NCBI GenBank assembly: GCA_044350805.1
Contig: JBILGU010000013.1
Span: 1-64,000, forward strand
DNA: 64,000 nt
Source of the DNA: UBA6136 sp044350805
GTDB lineage: Bacteria; Pseudomonadota; Gammaproteobacteria; Methylococcales; Methylococcaceae
Direction of reading: 5' to 3'
Part shown: positions 32,109 to 41,257 of the stretch, piece after piece
Position numbering within the stretch: position 1 is the first letter of the stretch
Layout of the letters: each line of letters begins with the position of its first letter
The notes under the pieces: generated by a model
Told to the model about the DNA's origin: nothing
The model's database searches: none
Seen by the model: only the letters and a program-made list of their open reading frames with translations
Translations under genes and position numbers: made by a program

Positions 32109-33356
32109 TTAAACATTCAGAAGCAGGCGGGACGGATCTTCCAACAGTTCCTTAATGGTAAAAAGGAACGAAACGGCTTCCCGACCATCGATGATCCGGT
32201 GATCATAGGAGACGGCCAGATAGATGATCGGCCTGATGACAATCTCGCCGTCCTCAACCACAGGACGCTCCTTAATCGCGTGCATCCCAAGGATTGCGCT
32301 TTGTGGGGGGTTCAAGATGGGCGTCGAGAGCATGGAACCAAAGATGCCGCCATTGGTGATGGTGAACGTTCCACCGGTCAGTTCTTCATATCGCAGTTGT
32401 CCATCGCGTCCTCGAACCGAGTAATCGACGATGGCCTTCTCGATATCGGCAAAACCGAGGCGATCGGCATTTCTCAGGACTGGAACGACGAGCCCGCGTT
32501 CAGTAGTCACCGCAATGCCAATGTCAAAATAGTCGTGATAGACGATATCCTGATCCACAATGGATGCATTCATGATCGGGAACCGCTTGAGTGCCTCGAC
32601 CGATGCCTTGATGAAAAAAGACATCAAACCGAGCTTGACGCCATGCGCCTGCTCAAAACGGTTTCGATGCTCGTTCCTGAGTTGAAAGACCTTCTCGAGA
32701 TTGACCTCATTGAACGTGGTAAGGGTCGCTGTTGATCGTTGCGCCTCAATCATTCGTTCTGCGATTCGGGATCGAATGCGGCTCATCGGCACTCTACGAT
32801 CTCCAGTGCGGTCAACGGCCTGAGTGGTTCGGGTGACAGGAACGCTCTGGGCTAGGGGCGTTGAAGCTACTGATTGGCCGCGTTGTTCGATGACGTTCAG
32901 AACATCCTGCTTGGAAATTCGGCCCGTGACTGGAATATCAGCGACCGTCAGCTGATGTTCGTTAAGCAAGCGCCTGACGGCGGGGCTCACAGGCTGCTGC
33001 GGAGGCCTTGGGGTCAGTGTGGCAGGGGGTTCGGGACTCAGCGTGGTAACCTCGGGCAGAGCCACTGGGCTGGAAGGGATGGCCTTGGGGGCGGGCGCTT
33101 TGCCGGGTGCTTCTGCCAGCTCAGTATCAATGACCGCCAGGACGTCCCCGGGCAATACGACGTCACCGATGTCACGGCGCACTTCGATTAATCTACCGTT
33201 TTGTGGCACGGGAACTTCAAGAATGACCTTGTCTGTCTCAAGGTCGATCAAGGAGGCGTCCTTTTGGACGGTTTCACCATTTTGATGATGCCAGCCGGCT
33301 ACGGTTGCGTCGGAAACGGATTCCGGAAGGTTCGGGACCACAACTTCAATTCGCAT
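32109..33356 (-). CDS. sucB: 2-oxoglutarate dehydrogenase E2 (dihydrolipoyl succinyltransferase)
   Basis: Transfers succinyl groups to CoA in the TCA cycle. The start at 33356 (MRIEVVVPNLPESVSDATV) is chosen because it begins the lipoyl domain; an upstream extension of the frame has no similarity. Features: lipoyl lysine in DLETDKVILEVP, a proline- and alanine-rich linker, the E3-binding domain (SPAVRRLLNEHQL) and the catalytic domain ending VSYDHRIIDGREAV with its histidine. 415 residues is normal. It is 62 bp downstream of sucA. Confidence 0.95.
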   Translation of the reverse strand: MRIEVVVPNLPESVSDATVAGWHHQNGETVQKDASLIDLETDKVILEVPVPQNGRLIEVRRDIGDVVLPGDVLAVIDTELAEAPGKAPAPKAIPSSPVALPEVTTLSPEPPATLTPRPPQQPVSPAVRRLLNEHQLTVADIPVTGRISKQDVLNVIEQRGQSVASTPLAQSVPVTRTTQAVDRTGDRRVPMSRIRSRIAERMIEAQRSTATLTTFNEVNLEKVFQLRNEHRNRFEQAHGVKLGLMSFFIKASVEALKRFPIMNASIVDQDIVYHDYFDIGIAVTTERGLVVPVLRNADRLGFADIEKAIVDYSVRGRDGQLRYEELTGGTFTITNGGIFGSMLSTPILNPPQSAILGMHAIKERPVVEDGEIVIRPIIYLAVSYDHRIIDGREAVSFLFTIKELLEDPSRLLLNV

Positions 33357-33418
33357 GAGATCGTTCTCGTACAAGCAATGGGAACAGTCTATCCCACCTT
33401 TAATAATCAGTCTTGAGC

Positions 33419-36220
33419 TCAGTGACTCTGTGGGTTGACGTGAAGTCCTGTGAGGGCGTTTTCGATCAGTGCGCGCTGCTCTGAAAGATGACGGTGATAT
33501 TGTCCAACGGCAGGTGCTGCACAAACCGGGCGTGCCGCAAAAGACAGAGGGATGGTGGCCGAAATACACTGGCTTATGGCGTCGCGAATCTGATGCCAGG
33601 CGCCCTGATTTTCAGGCTCCTCCTGACACCAGACCACCGTAGTTATGTTGGGATACCGCGCAATGGCCTGCTGAAGTTCTGACTCCGGGAAGGGGTAAAG
33701 CTGCTCGATCCTGATGATCGCAGTGGTCGAGAGTCTTTCCTTGCGGCGCGCCTCAAGCAGGTCGAAGTAAACCTTCCCGCTGCAGATCACAATGCGGTCA
33801 ACGTGATCGGAAGGGATATCATCGATCTCACGAATCACATTTTCAAAGCGACCTTCAGAGAGGTCGTCGAGGCTTGAAACGGCCAGACGATGCCGAAGCA
33901 GGCTTTTCGGCGTCATGACGATCAAGGGCTTGCGGTAGGGTCGAATGATCTGCCGTCGCAACAAGTGGAAAATCTGTGATGGAGTTGTCGGGACGACAAC
34001 CTGCATATTATCTTCGGCACAGAGCTGAAGGTAGCGCTCAATCCGGGCAGAAGAATGTTCAGGTCCCTGTCCTTCATAACCATGGGGCAGGAAGAGTGTC
34101 AGGCCACACAGGCGCCCCCATTTGGATTCACCTGAAGCAATGAACTGGTCGATGACGACCTGGGCATTGTTCGCAAAATCGCCGAATTGTGCTTCCCAGA
34201 TTACCAGTACTTCAGGGGCTGAACTGCTGTATCCGTACTCGAATCCGAGCGCTCCTTCTTCTGACAGTAATGAGTCGTAGATTTGGAATTCCGCGGCCTT
34301 CTTTCCGAGTTGCTGAAGTGGTGTGTAGGTTTTTCCGGTGGCCTGATCATGCAGGGTTGCGTGGCGGTGAAAAAAGGTGCCACGACCTACGTCCTGTCCA
34401 CTCAGCCGGATGGGTACCCCGGCTTTCAGGAGGGATGCATACGCCAGCGTCTCGGCGAATCCCCAGTCGATGGGCTGGGTTCCCCTGCTCATGGCCCTGC
34501 GACCCTCGAGAATCGCCTGGGTTCTGGGGTGAAGAACAAACCCTTCGGGTAGCTCGAGAATCTGATCGGATAGCGCCTGGATCTCTTCTCTTGGAAGGCC
34601 TGAATGGTAAGGGGTCGTCCAGTGTTTGCCGTGGTAAGGGGACCAGCTGGGCTTGGGATATATGGCCTCACCATCGATCAACGGCCGAGACACAATATCG
34701 TTTCGTGCCAGGGCTTCCTGATAGGCCTCGACCAGCCGATCGGTCTCTTCGATGTCCATGATCCCAGCCGTCACAAGCTGCTCGGCGTAGAGTTCCCTGA
34801 CCGTCGGATGTTCTCGAATCATCCGATACATCATCGGTTGAGTCACTGCCGGTTCATCGGCTTCATTGTGGCCATGTCTGCGATAACAGAGAAGATCGAT
34901 GACGACATCCCGGTTGAATTTCATGCGGTAATCGACCGCGAGGCGGGTGACAAAGAGAACCGCCTCCGGATCATCGCCGTTCACATGAAAGACGGGCGCC
35001 TGAATCATGTTGGCAACGTCGGTGCAATAAAGGGTAGAGCGAGCATCAAACGGGGCGCTGGTCGTGAACCCAATCTGGTTGTTGATCACGATATGAATGG
35101 TTCCCCCCGTGGTATAGGCCCGGGTCTCCGACATGTTGAGGGTTTCCATGACCACCCCCTGTCCGGCAAAAGCCGCATCCCCGTGGATCAGGACCGCCAT
35201 GACTTCCTCTTCACCATTGCCCGACCTTCGATCCTGGCGGGCTCGAACGGATCCCTCCGCGACGGGGTCAATGATTTCAAGATGCGACGGATTGAAAGCC
35301 AGTGCGGTGTGGACCGGACCATGACGGGTCAGGATGTTGGACGAAAATCCACTGTGATACTTCACATCCCCTGCACTGGCCATGGGCGTCATCTTGGCCG
35401 TTCCTTCAAACTCTTCGAACAGCGCCCCCGGAAGCTTGCCAAGAACGTTGACTAGAACGTTCAGTCGTCCCCGATGGGCCATCCCGACCACCAATTCCTT
35501 AATTCCTTTTTCACTGGCGTGTTCAATCAATTCATCAAGCAGGGGTATCAGGCTCTCCGCCCCTTCCAGTGAAAATCGCTTTTGTCCGACATATTTGCGG
35601 TGGAGGTAGCGCTCAATGCCCTCCGCAGCTGTCAGCGCTCGCAGAATGGCCTTGCGACTTTCAGGATCAGGGAGGCCTCGGCTCCTCGTATTCTCAAGAC
35701 GATACTGAATCCATTGGCGGATTTCGCTATCGACAATGTGGAGGTACTCCGCGCCGACATGTTCGCAGTAGGTCTGTTTGAGATAGCTCAGTATTTCCCT
35801 GAGGGGAAGTTTCCTCTGAGAGTCGAGAACGTCGATGTAAAAGAGGGTTTCAAGGTCCTGGGGGCTCAGACCATAGTGGGAGGGCTCAAGATCTCGAAGA
35901 CGGGCGGGGGTCCCGAGTTTAAGGGGATTGTTATCAGCAACCTGATGGCCGCGCATGCGATATTGACTGATCAGGCGCTCGACAGCCGCCTGACGCCGAA
36001 TACGAAGTTCAGTGTCACCCTCCGAGGCTAGAGGTTCCGTGGGGGTGGCCATAAAGCTCTGCGCATACCCGTTATCGGGAAGGGCGGAAAACTTGGTCCG
36101 CCAACTGGCATCCACGGATTCAGGATCACGCAGAAATCGCTGGTAAAGATCCTCCAGAAAACCGAGATTGTCCTCGGCGATCGCACCCGAACCCTCAAAA
36201 AGATCTTTGAGCTCACTCAT
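33419..36220 (-). CDS. sucA: 2-oxoglutarate dehydrogenase E1
   Basis: A thiamine-diphosphate decarboxylase of the TCA cycle. The 933-residue protein has the N-terminal signature LEDLYQRFLRDPESVD, the TPP/Mg motif HGDAAFAGQGVV, the histidine-rich AHRGRLNVLVNVLGK and CYRRHGHNEADEP, and the C-terminal transketolase-like region (LTLFLPHGYEGQGPEHSSAR). The length is normal. It diverges from moaA. A functional sucAB pair points to a complete oxidative TCA cycle. Confidence 0.96.
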   Translation of the reverse strand: MSELKDLFEGSGAIAEDNLGFLEDLYQRFLRDPESVDASWRTKFSALPDNGYAQSFMATPTEPLASEGDTELRIRRQAAVERLISQYRMRGHQVADNNPLKLGTPARLRDLEPSHYGLSPQDLETLFYIDVLDSQRKLPLREILSYLKQTYCEHVGAEYLHIVDSEIRQWIQYRLENTRSRGLPDPESRKAILRALTAAEGIERYLHRKYVGQKRFSLEGAESLIPLLDELIEHASEKGIKELVVGMAHRGRLNVLVNVLGKLPGALFEEFEGTAKMTPMASAGDVKYHSGFSSNILTRHGPVHTALAFNPSHLEIIDPVAEGSVRARQDRRSGNGEEEVMAVLIHGDAAFAGQGVVMETLNMSETRAYTTGGTIHIVINNQIGFTTSAPFDARSTLYCTDVANMIQAPVFHVNGDDPEAVLFVTRLAVDYRMKFNRDVVIDLLCYRRHGHNEADEPAVTQPMMYRMIREHPTVRELYAEQLVTAGIMDIEETDRLVEAYQEALARNDIVSRPLIDGEAIYPKPSWSPYHGKHWTTPYHSGLPREEIQALSDQILELPEGFVLHPRTQAILEGRRAMSRGTQPIDWGFAETLAYASLLKAGVPIRLSGQDVGRGTFFHRHATLHDQATGKTYTPLQQLGKKAAEFQIYDSLLSEEGALGFEYGYSSSAPEVLVIWEAQFGDFANNAQVVIDQFIASGESKWGRLCGLTLFLPHGYEGQGPEHSSARIERYLQLCAEDNMQVVVPTTPSQIFHLLRRQIIRPYRKPLIVMTPKSLLRHRLAVSSLDDLSEGRFENVIREIDDIPSDHVDRIVICSGKVYFDLLEARRKERLSTTAIIRIEQLYPFPESELQQAIARYPNITTVVWCQEEPENQGAWHQIRDAISQCISATIPLSFAARPVCAAPAVGQYHRHLSEQRALIENALTGLHVNPQSH

Positions 36221-36328
36221 AATCGCATTCTACCGGTTCAAGCCATGTGTGGAAGGTTTTTAAAGAAAATCCGACTAAACAACTATGTTTTTGTTGGAGC
36301 CGAAACAAGGGCGTGTGAGAATGTAGAC

Positions 36329-37354
36329 ATGATCAGTAGAGTGGCATCCGCACCCTTAGTTCCAGAGCGTTCCCGGCTCATCGACTCGTTTGGACGTGAG
36401 GTCACTTATGTGCGTTTGTCGATCACGGATCGTTGCGATTTCAGATGTGTCTATTGCATGTCTGAAAAGATGGAGTTTCTGCCGCGCAGCGAGATCCTGA
36501 GCCTTGAGGAAATCTCACTGGTCGCTCGAGCCTTTGTTGAATTGGGTGTCAGTAAGATACGCCTGACCGGTGGCGAGCCGCTGGTCCGAAAAGGGGTCTT
36601 GGATCTGGCCCGAAGCATCGGCGGGATTCAGGGTCTTGATGCACTCGTCATGACCACCAACGGTTCCAGGCTGGCGCCTATCGCCGAGGATTTGAGAGCC
36701 GCAGGGGTTCGAAGGATCAATATCAGTCTGGACAGTCTTGATCCGGAGCGATTTCGAAAGCTGACCCGTGTCGGGGAGCTTGAGGATGTTCTTGTGGGTA
36801 TTGAGGCAGCCCGTCAGGCCGGTTTTGACTCGGTGAAGCTGAATGCGGTGGTTCTGAAAAATCGCAACCACGATGAGGTCGTCGATCTGGTTCGATTTGC
36901 TGTTGAGCGTGAACTGGATATCAGCTTCATTGAGGAAATGCCGCTGGGTGTTGTGGGTGAGAGACTCCGTGGCGAAGAATTCTACCCGAGTGACGCCATT
37001 CGCCAGGATCTGTCCGCAGCTTTTGAATTGCTCCCTTCGACTTACGTATCAGGCGGACCTGCGCGCTATTGGCACCTTTCGGGGCATCCCACTCGGATCG
37101 GTTTCATTTCCCCCCATAGTCATAACTTTTGCGCCTCCTGCAATCGTGTCCGAGTCACTGCGGAGGGGCGGCTATTACTTTGTCTTGGAAATGAGCACTC
37201 CGTGGATCTGCGTCCTGTGCTTCGAGGGGAAGGATCGATTGTTGCCCTCAAGGCGGCGATTTGCGATGCGATGACGCTGAAGCCAGAACGACATCACTTC
37301 AATCTGAATGAAGCCCCGGTCATCTTCCGGCACATGAATCTTACGGGCGGATAG
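36329..37354 (+). CDS. moaA: GTP 3',8-cyclase MoaA
   Basis: A radical-SAM enzyme for the first step of molybdenum cofactor synthesis. The SAM cluster motif is CDFRCVYCMS, the second [4Fe-4S] site is NFCASCNRVRVTAEG with a third cysteine in LLLCLG, and the conserved C-terminal Gly-Gly is present (MNLTGG). The start at 36329 (MISRVASAP) gives 341 residues, close to the family length. A longer frame to 36245 exists but its first 28 residues are not family-like. It converges with moaB. Confidence 0.93.
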   Translation: MISRVASAPLVPERSRLIDSFGREVTYVRLSITDRCDFRCVYCMSEKMEFLPRSEILSLEEISLVARAFVELGVSKIRLTGGEPLVRKGVLDLARSIGGIQGLDALVMTTNGSRLAPIAEDLRAAGVRRINISLDSLDPERFRKLTRVGELEDVLVGIEAARQAGFDSVKLNAVVLKNRNHDEVVDLVRFAVERELDISFIEEMPLGVVGERLRGEEFYPSDAIRQDLSAAFELLPSTYVSGGPARYWHLSGHPTRIGFISPHSHNFCASCNRVRVTAEGRLLLCLGNEHSVDLRPVLRGEGSIVALKAAICDAMTLKPERHHFNLNEAPVIFRHMNLTGG

Positions 37355-37355
37355 A

Positions 37356-37874
37356 TTATTGCTCCTTGAGCCTCGGAATCAGCTCAACCAGATTGCAGGG
37401 GCGCGTGCGATAGTCGAGTTGATGGCGGATGATATTTTCCCATCCCAGTCGGCACGCACCTAAAGAGCCTGGAAGACAAAAAATATAGGTCCCATTGGCG
37501 ACGCCGGCCAAAGCACGAGACTGAATCGTCGAACTCCCAATTTCTTCGTAGGACAACAGTCGAAAGGTCTCCCCAAAACCGTCCAGTGTCTTGTCAAAGA
37601 GCACGCGTGCGGCCTCAGGCGTTCCATCGCGCCCGGTCACGCCGGTTCCACCGGTGGAGATAATGACGTCCACTTCGGGCCGTGCAATCCAGTCGGATAG
37701 AACGGCGCGGATGGCATAGGTGTTGTCCGTCACAATCTCACGGAGCGGAGGGAGATGCCCCGACTCCCGAATACTGTTCTCAAGAAGCTGACCCGAACCA
37801 TCATTTTCCAGCGTTCGGGTATCCGAAACCGTCAATATGGCGATCTTCAGGGGCAGGAAGCTGCGTTCGGTCAT
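37356..37874 (-). CDS. moaB: Molybdenum cofactor biosynthesis protein MoaB
   Basis: A MogA/MoaB-type molybdopterin adenylyltransferase-like protein of 172 residues. It has ILTVSDTRTLENDGSGQLL at the N-terminus, the motif DVIISTGGTGVTGRDGTPEA and a C-terminal FCLPGSLGACRLGWENI. It converges tail to tail with moaA, one base pair apart, so both enter the same pathway from opposite strands. MoaB and Mog cannot be fully separated by eye; length favours MoaB. Confidence 0.88.
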   Translation of the reverse strand: MTERSFLPLKIAILTVSDTRTLENDGSGQLLENSIRESGHLPPLREIVTDNTYAIRAVLSDWIARPEVDVIISTGGTGVTGRDGTPEAARVLFDKTLDGFGETFRLLSYEEIGSSTIQSRALAGVANGTYIFCLPGSLGACRLGWENIIRHQLDYRTRPCNLVELIPRLKEQ

Positions 37875-37886
37875 CAGATGTCTCGC

Positions 37887-37922
37887 GAGAAACCCCGTCC
37901 TTCAGGGAGGGGAGTAGTTCAA
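37887..37922 (+). mobile_element. Solitary IS200/IS605-type right-end hairpin (relic)
   Basis: CCCCGTCC-TTCA-GGGAGGGG followed by AGTAGTTCAA closely resembles the imperfect hairpin and terminal bases at the right end of IS200/IS605 elements, where TnpB-associated RNA ends. No tnpA or tnpB remnant is near; it sits in the 128-bp gap between moaB and kup. It may be a solo end left by excision or a mini-element. Chance similarity is possible. Confidence 0.45.
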
Positions 37923-37951
37923 ATCACCTCGCAAGCGGTTGCGGGCGTGGC

Positions 37952-37957
37952 TATAAT
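37952..37957 (+). promoter_or_regulatory. Candidate -10 element of kup
   Basis: TATAAT, 46 bp upstream of the kup ATG, with a poor -35 (TCGCAA) at 17-bp spacing. A small inverted repeat (CGCAA-GCGG-TTGCG) overlaps the spacer and could be an operator. Confidence 0.4.
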
Positions 37958-38002
37958 GCCTCCTCATTGTAACCAATGTAACAGCTGAATCCTGAGAATT
38001 CG

Positions 38003-39895
38003 ATGGCGACAGTCAGGCGCTCGGGCCATACCGAGGGGACCCTCCGATGGTCCTTGGTCATTGGGAGCATGGGTGTCGTTTTCGGTGAGATCGCGACAAG
38101 CCCACTTTATGCGTTGCGAATCGTTTTCGCAGGGCGTAACGGGATTACCCCCACACCGGATCATGTCCTCGGCATCTTATCGCTGGTCTTCTGGATCCTC
38201 GGTCTGATCGTCGGGATCAAATACGCCCTCCTGGTGATGCGTGCCGATAACAAGGGTGACGGCGGCATCATGGCACTCCTCTCTTTGGTCCAAAGAAGTG
38301 TTCATGATCGAACACACCTTCGACGTCTGGTTCTGGCGACAGGGCTTTTGGGTGCGTCACTCTTTTTTGGGGATGCGGTCATCGCCCCTGCCATTTCCGT
38401 CATGGGAGCGCTTGAGGGTCTCAAGGTCGGGGCCCCCGGTCTTAAGGTGCTTATCGTCCCCATCACCCTTGCAATTCTCCTGGGACTTTTTCTGCTTCAG
38501 TACAGGGGAACGGCTTTCATCAGCGGGCTCTTCAGTCCGGTCATGGTCTGCTGGCTGATCTTGATTGCGTTCTTGGGTGCGGTGAGCGTCTATGAAACAC
38601 CGATGATTCTGAAAGCCTTAGATCCTGGCTATGGGATTCGTTTTCTGATGGAAACCCGGATTCAGTCGCTGGTGGTATTGGGTGCAGTGGTCTTGGTTGT
38701 GACGGGGGTTGAAGCGTTTTATGCGGACATGGGCCACTTTGGGATTCAGCCCATCCGTGTGGCCTGGTTCACCTTTGTTTTTCCAACCCTGGCGATCAAT
38801 TACCTCGGGCAAGGGGCTCTTCTTCTTCGTGACCCTGCGGCGGCAAGTAACCCCTTTTACCTACTGGCACCCAGTTGGGGTTTCATCCCGTTACTGGCCA
38901 TCGCGACATTGACGACGATTATTGCGGCTCAAGGTGTGATTTCTGGTGCCTTTTCGCTTGCAGCCCAAGCGGTGCGGATGCGCTATCTGCCACGACTTGC
39001 GGTTCGACATACCTCGCTGGGCCATTCAGGTCAGATTTACGTTCCGGCCGTCAATTGGATTCTGGCTGTCGGGACAGCGGCGCTGGTGATCGGTTTTGGA
39101 TCCAGCAGCAAACTGGCCACGGCCTATGGCCTTTCGGTAACAGGCAGCATGGTGGTAACTACACTCCTTGCTTTTGGCCTGCTGAGGCGAATCTGGCGGG
39201 TACCGATCCTTGTGACCGGTGTTCTATTTTCAGGTTTTCTCTTCATCGATCTTGGGTTTCTGGTCGCTAACCTGCCCAAGCTTTGGCAGGGCGGCTGGGT
39301 CTCGATTGCCATCAGCGGCAGCGTCTTTATCTTTTTAACCACCTGGGTGCGTGGTAGGGAGCTTTTGGTCCAGAGGCTCAATGCGAAGGCGATTCCGATC
39401 GAGGAATTAGTTGCTAAGGTCGCCCATTCGGGTCTTCCTCGGGTTACAGGGACGGCGGTTTATCTCACCGCAAGCCGATTCGGAGCGCCCTTGTCGCTTC
39501 TCCATAACATGGCCATGAATCAGGTCGTGCATGAGAAGGTGATTATCCTCACGGTAGTGACCCGGGATGAACCCTCTATCCCTCTGGAACACCGTCTAAA
39601 GATTCGTCACTACGGGGGAGAGATTTACCGGGTCCGCATCTACTATGGCTACAATCAGGAGCCGAATGTGCCCGAAGCCCTGGCCTTCTGTCGGAGTGAG
39701 GGACTTGAGATCGATCTCGACCAGACGTCCTTTTTCCTGACACGCGAGCACATGATCTCGTCGACGTCGAACGGAGTTGCGACCTGGCGCGAGCGCTTGT
39801 TCATCCGAATGGCCATGAATGCCGAAAATGCGATGCGATTCTGGCACATCCCGCCCGAGCGAGTGGTCGAGCTCGGCTTGATGGTTGCGCTTTAG
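38003..39895 (+). CDS. kup: Low-affinity potassium uptake protein Kup
   Basis: A KUP/HAK-family proton-potassium symporter of 630 residues with about 12 membrane helices. Family signatures visible: GVVFGEIATSPLYALR at the N-terminus, GDGGIMALLSLVQR, FFGDAVIAPAISVMGALEG, and GVEAFYADMGHFGIQPIR. The soluble C-terminal domain spans about 440-630. It converges with the Nudix gene 9 bp away. Confidence 0.95.
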   Translation: MATVRRSGHTEGTLRWSLVIGSMGVVFGEIATSPLYALRIVFAGRNGITPTPDHVLGILSLVFWILGLIVGIKYALLVMRADNKGDGGIMALLSLVQRSVHDRTHLRRLVLATGLLGASLFFGDAVIAPAISVMGALEGLKVGAPGLKVLIVPITLAILLGLFLLQYRGTAFISGLFSPVMVCWLILIAFLGAVSVYETPMILKALDPGYGIRFLMETRIQSLVVLGAVVLVVTGVEAFYADMGHFGIQPIRVAWFTFVFPTLAINYLGQGALLLRDPAAASNPFYLLAPSWGFIPLLAIATLTTIIAAQGVISGAFSLAAQAVRMRYLPRLAVRHTSLGHSGQIYVPAVNWILAVGTAALVIGFGSSSKLATAYGLSVTGSMVVTTLLAFGLLRRIWRVPILVTGVLFSGFLFIDLGFLVANLPKLWQGGWVSIAISGSVFIFLTTWVRGRELLVQRLNAKAIPIEELVAKVAHSGLPRVTGTAVYLTASRFGAPLSLLHNMAMNQVVHEKVIILTVVTRDEPSIPLEHRLKIRHYGGEIYRVRIYYGYNQEPNVPEALAFCRSEGLEIDLDQTSFFLTREHMISSTSNGVATWRERLFIRMAMNAENAMRFWHIPPERVVELGLMVAL

Positions 39896-39904
39896 GCGAA
39901 CGAA

Positions 39905-40339
39905 TTAGAGGAGAGGTGTCACTGCACCTGAGGATCTGAATCGGAGATAGTCTTCCAGCACTTTGGCATGGTCGAAGGCCAAAGGTGAAGGAAGGTTCTG
40001 AACGTCAACGACGACGGCGGCTTTGGCATCATCATCCGCCTGAGGTAAGCCTACGGCTTTAGCAACATACACTGCCGTCACGGTATGTCCCCGGGCGTCG
40101 CGCGACGGATCGGAATAAAGCCCGAGCAGGGCGGTCAACTCGACTTTCAACCCGACTTCTTCCAAAGCTTCCCTTCGGGCGGCGTTTTCGACGGTTTCAC
40201 CCACATCGACAAATCCACCCGGAATGGCCCATCCGTGGGGCTCATAGAGCCTTTCGATAAGGACGATCGGTCTTCCAGGCTGGTCAATCAGCTCAATGAT
40301 GATATCGGCAGCAATTTCAGGGGTAGTCGGTCGGGGCAT
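39905..40339 (-). CDS. Nudix hydrolase
   Basis: Hydrolyses a nucleoside diphosphate linked to another group. The 144-residue protein starts at 40339 (MPRPTTPEIAADI); the frame continues 31 codons upstream without family-like sequence. The Nudix box runs from GGFVDVGETVENAARREA to LEEVGL and fits G-x5-E-x7-REUXEEXGU. FSDPSRD-type loops (LYSDPSRDARGHTV) resemble ADP-ribose/NADH-type pyrophosphatases, but the substrate is not assignable. Confidence 0.85.
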   Translation of the reverse strand: MPRPTTPEIAADIIIELIDQPGRPIVLIERLYEPHGWAIPGGFVDVGETVENAARREALEEVGLKVELTALLGLYSDPSRDARGHTVTAVYVAKAVGLPQADDDAKAAVVVDVQNLPSPLAFDHAKVLEDYLRFRSSGAVTPLL

Positions 40340-40519
40340 GGGCGTGATGAAAATCCTGCAAGGGAACTCCAAGCGTTTATGGTGGCTTGGTTGATCTGTT
40401 ATTCTATTGGGTTTAAACCTATTGTAAATCACTCCGTTACCTCGGGTGCCTTCTCATTTTTCACATTGCGAGTTCGCCTCCAGCCTGCTGGGGTACTCCC
40501 TTGATTGTCCTCGTGAACC

Positions 40520-41245
40520 ATGAACCATCTCGATTCCGCTTTCAGCAGTTCCTATCTGGTTGCTTTTCTTATGGGGCTTTTCAGCGCCATGCATTGTCTG
40601 GGTATGTGTGGCTCGATCATTGGAACCCTGACCTTAAGCCTCAAGCGGGAGATTCGCGAAAACAAGTCTCTCTTGTTGCCTTTTGTTGCTTGCTACAACG
40701 GGGGGCGGGTCTTGAGCTATACCGTTGGTGGCTTCATCGCAGGGATTCTCGAACATGTCCTGACGCTGCCTTTTGGCGAAGGACATGGTCACCGAATTCT
40801 GCAGATTTTGGGTGCCTTGGTGATGCTGGGGGCCGGTTTACATGTTGCTGGCTGGTTCCCAAGGTTTGCGTATATCGAAAAAGTCGGCGGACTGGCTTGG
40901 CGTCACATCGAGCCTTATGGTCGGCGTCTGATTCCCGTTGAAACACGCCAGCGCGCTTTTTTCTTTGGGATGGTCTGGGGCTGGTTACCCTGTGGTCTGG
41001 TTTATACAGCTTTGGCACTTGCTGCGACCACTGGGGAGGTGATCCGCAGTGGCCTCACAATGTTCTTCTTTGGTCTTGGCACCATACCCGCCGTCATGGG
41101 TGTCGGCGTGATGACCTCCTGGATGGTGCACTTCACGCAAATGACTCGTTTTCGTCAGGCCGCCGGTGTGACCCTGATTCTCCTTGCGTTGATGGCCGCT
41201 TTCCCAGGCCTCAACCCTCTGGTGCAACACCCCGTTGGCCATTAG
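40520..41245 (+). CDS. TauE/SafE-like membrane protein (COG2836 type)
   Basis: A 241-residue protein with about six membrane helices and conserved cysteine motifs MHCLGMCGSIIG at the N-terminus and GWLPCGLVYTALALA in the middle. This is the sulfite-exporter TauE/SafE-like group often called COG2836, found beside cytochrome oxidase assembly and copper genes; cysteines and membrane topology are like those of DsbD/CcdA proteins. Its function is unproven; metal or thiol traffic is the common suggestion. It is followed 12 bp later by a sigma-54 activator. Confidence 0.75.
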   Translation: MNHLDSAFSSSYLVAFLMGLFSAMHCLGMCGSIIGTLTLSLKREIRENKSLLLPFVACYNGGRVLSYTVGGFIAGILEHVLTLPFGEGHGHRILQILGALVMLGAGLHVAGWFPRFAYIEKVGGLAWRHIEPYGRRLIPVETRQRAFFFGMVWGWLPCGLVYTALALAATTGEVIRSGLTMFFFGLGTIPAVMGVGVMTSWMVHFTQMTRFRQAAGVTLILLALMAAFPGLNPLVQHPVGH

Positions 41246-41257
41246 ACCCCACGCATC

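Noticed and set aside
33357..33569. N-terminal extension of the sucB frame
   Set aside because: The 71 extra residues are Arg/Ser-rich, overlap the end of sucA and precede the conserved lipoyl-domain start.
36245..36328. Upstream ATG for moaA
   Set aside because: The first 28 residues have no similarity to MoaA and no good ribosome-binding site precedes them.
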